From Pseudomonadota bacterium (lineage in GTDB: Bacteria; Pseudomonadota; Alphaproteobacteria; UBA9219; RGZA01): a DNA stretch of 10,227 bases. Below the pieces are notes generated by a model that was given only the letters and a program-made list of their open reading frames with translations, was not told the origin of the DNA and ran no database searches. Position 1 is the stretch's first letter, and each line of letters opens with the position of its first letter. The stretch covers positions 1-10,227 of the forward strand of contig JACQAB010000104.1 in assembly GCA_016195205.1 (NCBI GenBank), in the 5' to 3' direction. Position numbers and translations under genes: made by a program. Shown here in pieces: positions 6,139 to 10,227 of this stretch.

Positions 6139-6209
6139 GCGGCTAAGGGACTAAGCGGCTAAGCGACTAACCGGCTGGGCATCTGAGTCGCTTAGTCGCT
6201 TAGCCGCTC
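6137..6209. repeat. Inverted repeat built of octamer tandem units
   Basis: The left arm is five consecutive 8-nt units (6140-6179): CGGCTAAG, GGACTAAG, CGGCTAAG, CGACTAAC, CGGCTGGG. After 3 nt the right arm carries three units in the opposite sense (6183-6206): CTGAGTCG, CTTAGTCG, CTTAGCCG. Bases 6137-6157 pair with 6189-6209 with one mismatch in 21, so a stable hairpin can form. It starts inside the TGA stop codon of the phosphatase gene. It may protect or end that transcript; six A's follow on the plus strand, so it is not a standard plus-strand terminator. Nothing else was recognised in 6210-6378 apart from two GGTCAC direct repeats at 6319 and 6344. Confidence 0.7.
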
Positions 6210-6390
6210 CAAAAAACGCATCGATATTTGATGAACAGCTCCCTAAGACTCAACCTACCGAAATCCTTGGGTTTTTCCCGCCAGATTCCTCGATTCCGAC
6301 AGGGTGATGCCCCAATTCGGTCACCGCCCGATTTTACGCTTTTGGTCACGTCTTGCTTAATCCCCTTTAGGTTTCTTGAAGGAGGAAAAC

Positions 6391-6852
6391 ATGAAAAAGT
6401 TTCTAACCCATGCGCTTATCGCCGCGCTGATCGGCGGCGCATCGACCGTGCCGGTGATGGCGCGCGCCGATGCTGAAACCGTTGGCACGCTGGGTGGCGC
6501 CGCCGCGGGCGGCTTGATCGGCAGCCAGTTCGGTCATGGCAGCGGCAATGTCGCCGCCACCGTGGGCGGCGTGGTCGCCGGCGGGTTGATTGGCAACGCC
6601 ATCGGCCGCGAGTCCGACGAGGAAAACGCGCGCGAGCAAGCTGAAGCCCAAAGCTATACTTATTACGGCGAACCCTCTTATGCGGCCGAGCCGCCTCCGG
6701 TCTATTACACTTCGCCACCGCCGGTGATTTATGAAACGCCGCCGCCCGTTTATGTAAGGCCCGCGCCGGTGTATTACGCCCCGCCTCCTCCGGTGTATTA
6801 CCAGGTGCACCGGCCCTGGCACCGCTATCGCTATTACTATCCCCCTTACTGA
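6391..6852 (+). CDS. Glycine-zipper envelope protein with PPxVYY repeat tail (Rickettsia 17-kDa antigen-like)
   Basis: The 153-residue product begins with a signal peptide (MKKFLTHALIAALIGGASTV, likely cut after VMA or ADA near residues 23-28). Residues 33-73 form two glycine-zipper hairpins (GTLGGAAAGGLIGSQFG and AATVGGVVAGGLIGNAIG), the signature of the 17-kDa surface antigen and glycine-zipper 2TM families. From residue 100 on is a repeat tail of PPPVYY, PPPVIY, PPPVYV, PAPVYY and PPPPVYY units, ending in a His/Arg/Tyr-rich segment. Unlike the Rickettsia antigen there is no lipobox Cys, so it is probably not a lipoprotein. A near-perfect ribosome site, AGGAGG at 6380-6385, lies 5 nt before the ATG, suggesting high expression. 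A TTG at 6376 in frame is part of that leader and was rejected as start. Likely an outer-membrane or periplasmic structural protein. Confidence 0.85.
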   Translation: MKKFLTHALIAALIGGASTVPVMARADAETVGTLGGAAAGGLIGSQFGHGSGNVAATVGGVVAGGLIGNAIGRESDEENAREQAEAQSYTYYGEPSYAAEPPPVYYTSPPPVIYETPPPVYVRPAPVYYAPPPPVYYQVHRPWHRYRYYYPPY

Positions 6853-6894
6853 TCACCGTTTCTTCCTCATCGGCAACAGTCACGACATCCGCAA

Positions 6895-6907
6895 GGCACC
6901 GAGTGCC
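6895..6907. terminator. Small GC-rich hairpin after the glycine-zipper gene
   Basis: GGCAC-CGA-GTGCC forms a perfect 5-bp stem 43 bp after the stop codon. No T-run follows, so it is at best a weak transcript end. Confidence 0.25.
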
Positions 6908-6933
6908 GGCAACCGGATGGCGGCTGGACGGAA

Positions 6934-7025
6934 GAGTAAAGAAGTATTGAGGAATGAGTATTGAGTCGTGAGGGCGGATCGTCCTCATTGCTCTTTACTC
7001 ACTACTCATTACTCACTACTCTCCC
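6934..7025. repeat. Inverted pair of degenerate heptamer tandem repeats in the secB leader
   Basis: The left arm (6934-6972) is a run of units beginning GAG: GAGTAAA, GAAGTATT, GAGGAAT, GAGTATT, GAGTCGT, GAG. After an 11-nt spacer the right arm (6984-7025) is six consecutive 7-nt units beginning CTC: CTCATTG, CTCTTTA, CTCACTA, CTCATTA, CTCACTA, CTCTCCC. The arms are imperfect reverse complements of the same unit family, so the transcript could fold into a long, bulged hairpin. The right arm ends 4 nt before the secB ATG and takes the place where a ribosome site would be. The design is the same as the octamer element at 6137-6209 but with another unit length, and recalls the short tandemly repeated heptanucleotides described in cyanobacteria. 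Confidence 0.65.
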
Positions 7026-7029
7026 ACCT

Positions 7030-7506
7030 ATGACCGACGTCCCCTCTCCGCCCGCGCCGCCGCCCTCCGGTTTTGCGGTAAACGCCCAGTATATCCGCGA
7101 CCTTTCCTTCGAAGGCCCGGCGCATCCCAAAGATGTGCAAAGTAACGAGCCGCCCAAGATTGACGTGAACGTTACGGCGCAAACGCGCTCGATCGACGCC
7201 GCCATGTTCGAAGTGTCGCTGAATGTGCGCGCCCAGGCCCTGGTAGCCGGCAAGAACGCCTTCCTGGTGGAACTGGCCTATGCCGCGGTGATTACCCCGC
7301 CGCCCGGATTATCGGAAGAAAACCTGCGCTATCTGACGCTGGCCGAAGTGCCGCGCTATCTGTTTCCCTTCGCGCGCGCTATTGTCGCCAACACCACGCG
7401 CGAGGGCGGCTTCCCGCCTTTGTTGCTGCAGCCGATTGATTTCAACGCGCTGTATCAGAACCAGATGCGCGCCGCCGATATCAGCAAAGCCGCCGGGACA
7501 GCGTAA
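7030..7506 (+). CDS. secB: Protein-export chaperone SecB
   Basis: SecB is a cytoplasmic tetrameric chaperone that keeps precursor proteins unfolded and hands them to SecA at the Sec translocon. The 158-residue product has the usual length and family landmarks: FAVNAQYIRDLSFEGP (15-30) at the start of the first strand, INV-type strand (KIDVNVTAQ, 43-51), FEVSLNVRAQA (60-70), AFLVELAYAAVI (77-88), and the helix entry RYLFPFARAIVANTTREGGFPPLLLQPIDF (109-138) with the conserved FPFAR and GGFPPLLL segments. The ATG at 7030 fits the expected short disordered N-terminus. The 16 nt before it contain no Shine-Dalgarno sequence because a heptamer repeat runs up to the start. The divergent Tim44-like gene and mltA further left are its normal partners in alphaproteobacteria; the intervening genes are extra. 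Confidence 0.93.
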   Translation: MTDVPSPPAPPPSGFAVNAQYIRDLSFEGPAHPKDVQSNEPPKIDVNVTAQTRSIDAAMFEVSLNVRAQALVAGKNAFLVELAYAAVITPPPGLSEENLRYLTLAEVPRYLFPFARAIVANTTREGGFPPLLLQPIDFNALYQNQMRAADISKAAGTA

Positions 7507-7519
7507 GCGCGTTTTTTGA

Positions 7520-7549
7520 TTGACACCCACTGGGTTACAGTATTAGAAT
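7520..7549 (+). promoter_or_regulatory. Strong promoter and candidate operator of the toxin-antitoxin operon
   Basis: A perfect -35 TTGACA (7520-7525) is followed after 18 bp by TAGAAT (7544-7549, 5 of 6). Between the boxes lies a perfect 11-bp palindrome, ACCCA-C-TGGGT (7525-7535), placed where binding of the antitoxin would block RNA polymerase. Expected transcription start is about 7555-7557, only a few bases before the toxin ATG at 7559. Confidence 0.65.
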
Positions 7550-7558
7550 GCCGGCGGC

Positions 7559-7834
7559 ATGATCACCGGTTTCCGGCATAACGGCTTGAAACGTTTCTGC
7601 GAACGCGGGGATGAAAGCCGGATCACGGCGGCCTATCGCACAAAAGTGCGGCGCATTTTAACGGCGCTTGACAGCGCCCGTTCGCCGGACGATCTGCGGA
7701 TGGATTGGGGCCTACATGCCTTGAGCGGAAATTTAAAGGGTTTCTGGAGCGTTACGGTTTCGCGCAACTGGCGGATTATTTTCCGCTTTGCCGACAAAAA
7801 TGTCTGCGATGTCGACTTGATCGACTATCATTGA
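7559..7834 (+). CDS. higB: HigB/GraT-type toxin of a type II toxin-antitoxin system (RelE/ParE fold)
   Basis: The 91-residue product matches the HigB-1 (GraT, formerly plasmid maintenance system killer) family along its length: FRHNGLKRFCERGD (5-18), a helical middle with RRILTALDSARSPDDL, then LHALSGNLKGFWSVTVSRNW (52-71), RIIFRFADKNVCDVDLIDYH at the end. Members are ribosome-dependent mRNA endonucleases that slow translation when free of antitoxin. The toxin gene comes first, as is typical for higBA. No ribosome site precedes the ATG, and the predicted transcription start is about 3 nt upstream, so the message may be leaderless or nearly so, which would keep toxin synthesis low relative to the antitoxin. 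The antitoxin start is 11 bp after the toxin stop. Confidence 0.92.
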   Translation: MITGFRHNGLKRFCERGDESRITAAYRTKVRRILTALDSARSPDDLRMDWGLHALSGNLKGFWSVTVSRNWRIIFRFADKNVCDVDLIDYH

Positions 7835-7845
7835 GGGAGGTTACC

Positions 7846-8166
7846 ATGGCCATGTTGAATCCCGCCCACCCCGGCGAAATCCTACGCGAAGACTTGCTGA
7901 AGCCGCGTAAGTTGTCGGTCACGGGCGCAGCCAAGGCTCTAGGCTTGAGTCGCAAAACCCTGTCCGAGATCGTCAACGGCAAATCACCCATCACGCCCGA
8001 CGTGGCCCTGCGCCTCGAACAGGCCTTCGTCAAGCCACCCGCCGATATGTGGCTACGCATGCAGCTTGCCTTCGATCTTGCCAGGGCGCGCCGCCGTTTT
8101 CGGGCAAAGTCCGTGCGGCGCCTTCCGGGACAAAACATGGCTTCCCGCACCATGGCTGAGGCGTGA
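7846..8166 (+). CDS. higA: HigA/GraA-type antitoxin, XRE-family DNA-binding protein
   Basis: The 106-residue product has the HigA opening HPGEILREDLLKP (8-20) and an XRE helix-turn-helix at about 23-44 (SVTGAAKALGLSRKTLSEIVNG), followed by the conserved ITPDVALRLEQAF and WLRMQLAFDLARA helices. It should bind HigB and repress the operon, probably through the palindrome between the promoter boxes. A strong ribosome site, GGGAGG (7835-7840), starts immediately after the toxin stop and lies 5 nt before the ATG. A second in-frame ATG follows at 7852, still within usable distance. The last 20 residues or so are basic and unlike the family core, so the C-terminus is somewhat longer than typical. Confidence 0.92.
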   Translation: MAMLNPAHPGEILREDLLKPRKLSVTGAAKALGLSRKTLSEIVNGKSPITPDVALRLEQAFVKPPADMWLRMQLAFDLARARRRFRAKSVRRLPGQNMASRTMAEA

Positions 8167-8191
8167 GCCGGCAAAGCCGCCGGAACGGCCT

Positions 8192-8204
8192 AGGCTTTAA
8201 GCCT
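8192..8204. terminator. Small palindrome between convergent genes
   Basis: AGGCTT-T-AAGCCT is a perfect palindrome in the 30-bp gap between the end of higA and the end of the 141-aa gene; the stop codon of the latter (8197-8199) lies within it. It may act on both transcripts, but it is short and lacks a T-run. Confidence 0.3.
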
Positions 8205-8622
8205 GCGGCTGGCCGGGCGCGGCGCGGTGTTTTTGGGCATTCTCGATCAGCCGGATTGCCGCCTGGGCCAGGGTGGCTTTCCCATCCGGCGCAAACCCAT
8301 GAAGATCATCCCCGAAAACATTGAAATGATCGCGTGCGCCCTCCAGGTTGCGTATTTCGCAGATGGCTTCGCGACATTCGAGTGAGAAAGCTTTCGTACT
8401 TTTCAAGATGCCGTCTATCAGCTGGTTGGCCTGCCGGTGGGACAGCGAATTGATCTCCATTGCCGCGCCGCGCAGCGCCAGCGTGGCCAGGGTGCCGGTG
8501 GTCATTTTAAGAATGCCCGCGCCTTCCAGCAGCGCCGCATGCGCTTCGGTATCGAAGGTCCCGTGAGGATCAAGAATAGCGACCAGCAACCTTAAAGAGG
8601 CCAGGGTTTTTTGCTGAGACAT
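8197..8622 (-). CDS. Small helical orphan protein of unknown function (141 aa)
   Basis: I do not recognise this protein. The start at 8622 has GGAG on the minus strand about 6-7 nt upstream. Sequence pattern suggests an all-helical, cytoplasmic protein: LASLRLLVAILD (8-19), AALLEGAGILKMTTGTLATLALRG, then QANQLIDGILKSTKAF and CREAICEIRNLEG, a loop around HFNVFGDDLHGF, and a last helix ATLAQAAIRLIENAQ. No signal peptide or membrane segment is seen. It has its own good promoter (8667-8694, minus strand) and converges on the toxin-antitoxin operon with 30 bp between stops. Confidence 0.7.
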   Translation of the reverse strand: MSQQKTLASLRLLVAILDPHGTFDTEAHAALLEGAGILKMTTGTLATLALRGAAMEINSLSHRQANQLIDGILKSTKAFSLECREAICEIRNLEGARDHFNVFGDDLHGFAPDGKATLAQAAIRLIENAQKHRAAPGQPQA

Positions 8623-8666
8623 ATCGGCTCCAAAAAATAGAATTAAATAATGGGATTTCTGCGCCC

Positions 8667-8694
8667 AGTTTAGCGGGCGGCAAATTTATGTCAA
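8667..8694 (-). promoter_or_regulatory. Promoter for the 141-aa orphan gene
   Basis: On the minus strand a perfect TTGACA (8689-8694) is followed after 16 bp by TAAACT (8667-8672, 4 of 6). It sits about 45 bp upstream of the start codon, in the short gap after the 300-aa gene, so the two genes need not share a transcript. Confidence 0.5.
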
Positions 8695-8733
8695 TGCCGT
8701 AACGATTAACAGAAAGCCTTGAGTTACGGACCG

Positions 8734-9636
8734 TTAAGACGGCTGCCCGTGCTGAAGTCCGCTGGCACCACAATGGCGTCGCACCGGCGCGTGAAGAGAT
8801 GGAACCCACAAGGGGCCGGGCATGAATACCCCACTGTAATGCTCCCCGATCAGCTGCGGCCGAGCAGGACGGGAGAAAAGCGGTTGGGGAATGTTGTGCT
8901 TGAGATTCAGGATCTGGCAGACCCGGTCGAACATTCCCCAGTCGCGGAAAAAGAAAACGGGATTGTCCATGTCAACCCACCCCGCCGTGCGGGCATGGGC
9001 GCCCATGCGCAGGGCGCTATCGCGCACGCGCGAGGGCACCACCAGGCCGGTGGGGCCGCCCGCAACCTCGCGCGAGATAAAGGCTTTCGCATAGTCTATA
9101 TAATTGACGCCACCGCCGGGCAGGGGCCGGGGCGCGATGATGTAAAACGGAACGTCCTGCGGGCGGCTGCCAATGAAGAAATTGACCTGTTCCTCGGTGA
9201 CCTGCGGCATGGCCACCGTCGGGTCGGTGAGGAAGCGCCCGCCGGGTTTTAAGGCCAGCCCCCTCATGTATTCCACTTCACGGCGGCTGGGCTGGACGGA
9301 AACGGTATGCACGGCGGTTGTCAGGAGGGACCTCTCTTCGTCGGGGGGAGCCTCTCTGAGGAAGGGGGGATTGGCAAGAAAGCTCATCACATCGAGGATG
9401 GCCTTCAAGCGGTGATTATCATGATCAGCGTAGCCCATGTTATCGAAGGTAAGGGTATGGGAAAGCGCGGCGCGTTCGCCCGGCGTAAAAAAATCCTTCA
9501 TAGGATTAAACGGCGTATCTAGCCGGCCGGTGGGCTGTTTCAGCCGTTGAACCATGGCGGTACGGGGTTCGCCCCGCGGCGCGTCCGGATCTCCGGGCGC
9601 CTGGGGCAGCGATGCGCCAAGAGCGGCATGCAGCAT
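8734..9636 (-). CDS. Orphan protein of unknown function (300 aa)
   Basis: I do not recognise this protein. The start at 9636 is supported by GGGAG on the minus strand (9645-9649) 8 nt upstream. There is no signal peptide and no convincing membrane segment. A Pro/Arg-rich first 45 residues leads to a folded region: FFTPGERAALSHTLTFDNMG (about 49-68), a helix HRLKAILDVMSFLANPPF, then EVEYMRGLALKPGGRFL, EQVNFFIGSRPQDVPFYIIA, PGGGVNYIDYAKAFI, and PVFFFRDWGMFDRVCQILNL. The VPFYIIAPRPLPGGGVNYIDY part looks like a strand-turn-strand and could be a catalytic or binding core, but no known motif was identified. The final 25 residues or so (VRRHCGASGLQHGQPS at the end) look like tail. Both neighbours across the gaps appear to have separate promoters. 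Confidence 0.7.
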   Translation of the reverse strand: MLHAALGASLPQAPGDPDAPRGEPRTAMVQRLKQPTGRLDTPFNPMKDFFTPGERAALSHTLTFDNMGYADHDNHRLKAILDVMSFLANPPFLREAPPDEERSLLTTAVHTVSVQPSRREVEYMRGLALKPGGRFLTDPTVAMPQVTEEQVNFFIGSRPQDVPFYIIAPRPLPGGGVNYIDYAKAFISREVAGGPTGLVVPSRVRDSALRMGAHARTAGWVDMDNPVFFFRDWGMFDRVCQILNLKHNIPQPLFSRPARPQLIGEHYSGVFMPGPLWVPSLHAPVRRHCGASGLQHGQPS

Positions 9637-9671
9637 GAAATTTTCTCCCGAAAAATAACGGCAAAGTTTTA

Positions 9672-9699
9672 AAGCCCTGCCCCGCGCGGGACAAGGCTT
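9672..9699. repeat. 28-bp GC-rich palindrome upstream of the 300-aa gene
   Basis: The segment is its own reverse complement except for two base-pair positions, centred on the perfect CCCGCGCGGG (9681-9690), with outer AAGCC/GGCTT arms. A TTTTAC run follows on the plus strand and TTTAAAAC on the minus strand, so it looks like a bidirectional terminator, though it lies between divergent gene starts. A leader hairpin of the 300-aa gene or a protein-binding site are alternatives. Nothing else clear was seen in 9637-9803, apart from a GATAAT (9732-9737) that could be a -10 box for the plus-strand gene. Confidence 0.45.
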
Positions 9700-9803
9700 A
9701 TTTTACTTTCCGGCGGGCAGGCGCGGGTAAAGATAATTAATGCCGTGGGATGAAGGGGAAACGGGGCCCCGGATCACGGTGCCGCGCGCGCACGAGGGCA
9801 CAG

Positions 9804-10227
9804 ATGTCCGAGAGCGAACGCCCGCAGCGTCTCGTCGAGATGCGTTTGGCCGTGAGTGCGTTTTACGCCGGCCCGACCGATGACACGCATAAGGCGGCGC
9901 ACGACGCGATGCTGAACTATCGGCGGACGTTCCGCGGGATCGATACGAAGTCGCTTCAGGCGCTATCGGAGAAGATCGAATGCGTGGACGGCGGCATTGA
10001 TGGCGGTGAGTGCCTGCTGCTGAGGAAGCGCAAAAACGCAGAGCACGAAATGTTGGTGGGAGTGATCATCAACAAATATCATTCTCTGTCGATTGCAAGC
10101 CTTGAATACCACGCGAACGTCGCGTTGGATTTGGCGATGGAGCTGAAGCTGCACGGCGATATTCCGTTGGCATGGATCAATGAGGATCGCAGGCTCATGA
10201 AGGGCGAGAAGGAATTGGCCGAACTTC
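9804..10227 (+). CDS. Orphan protein of unknown function, 5' part only (runs off the window)
   Basis: An open frame of at least 141 codons starts at the ATG at 9804, with GAGGG (9794-9798) 5 nt upstream, and continues past the window end. The product begins MSESERPQRLVEMRLAVSAF and continues with a His/Asp-containing helix, an IECVDGGIDGGECLLLRKRK segment, a HEMLVGVIINKYHSLSIASL segment, and LDLAMELKLHGDIPLAWINE. It seems soluble and cytoplasmic; I do not recognise a family. An in-frame ATG at 9750 would add 18 Arg/Gly-rich residues but has no ribosome site. It is divergent from the 300-aa gene. Confidence 0.6.
   Translation, partial: MSESERPQRLVEMRLAVSAFYAGPTDDTHKAAHDAMLNYRRTFRGIDTKSLQALSEKIECVDGGIDGGECLLLRKRKNAEHEMLVGVIINKYHSLSIASLEYHANVALDLAMELKLHGDIPLAWINEDRRLMKGEKELAEL

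Noticed and set aside
6139..6209. Possible CRISPR array
   Set aside because: Units are 8 nt in tandem without spacers and change sense midway; there are no cas genes in the window.
8570..8809. Minus-strand frame of 79 codons overlapping the start of the 141-aa gene
   Set aside because: It covers the promoter and ribosome site of that gene, lacks a ribosome site of its own and has no recognisable pattern.

Overview
The window looks like chromosomal DNA of an alphaproteobacterium with fairly high G+C. This rests on three conserved genes that neighbour each other in that class: mltA and a Tim44-like gene on the minus strand and secB on the plus strand, the usual divergent layout. Here the cluster is loosened by extra genes and repeats. 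A 203-aa orphan gene of opposite orientation sits between mltA and the Tim44-like gene. Three more genes (an orphan, a histidine phosphatase and a glycine-zipper envelope protein) sit between the Tim44-like gene and secB. The genus cannot be fixed from the sequence alone.

Layout. 1-207: 5' part of a secreted protein gene (minus). 208-606: intergenic, holding a 191-bp palindromic element with terminal inverted repeats. 607-2487: outer-membrane beta-barrel protein with a very long Tyr/Pro/Gln/Ala/Ser-rich N-terminal region (minus). 2590-2634: two perfect consensus DnaA boxes facing each other across the end of mltA. 2605-3498: mltA with a shortened N-terminus and no signal peptide (minus). 3591-4202: orphan (plus), overlapping the end of the Tim44-like gene (4199-4873, minus) by 4 bp. 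4901-5449: orphan (minus). 5560-6138: histidine phosphatase (plus). 6139-6390: intergenic with an octamer-based inverted repeat. 6391-6852: glycine-zipper, PPxVYY-repeat envelope protein (plus). 6853-7029: intergenic with a heptamer-based inverted repeat ending just before secB (7030-7506, plus). 7520-8166: higBA-type toxin-antitoxin operon with a strong promoter and a palindromic candidate operator. 8197-8622 and 8734-9636: two orphan genes (minus). 9637-9803: intergenic with a 28-bp GC-rich palindrome. 9804 to the end: 5' part of another orphan gene (plus).

The recognisable genes centre on the envelope: protein export (secB), inner-membrane Tim44-like protein, peptidoglycan cleavage (mltA), and two Tyr/Pro-rich envelope proteins. 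The toxin-antitoxin pair, the orphans and the intergenic repeats look accessory and seem to have accumulated around the old cluster. No tRNA, rRNA, CRISPR array, transposase or integrase was seen. The points most worth following up are the FUS-like low-complexity domain on the barrel protein, the mltA truncation beside an inserted gene, the DnaA-box pair, and the repeat that occupies the secB leader in place of a Shine-Dalgarno sequence.
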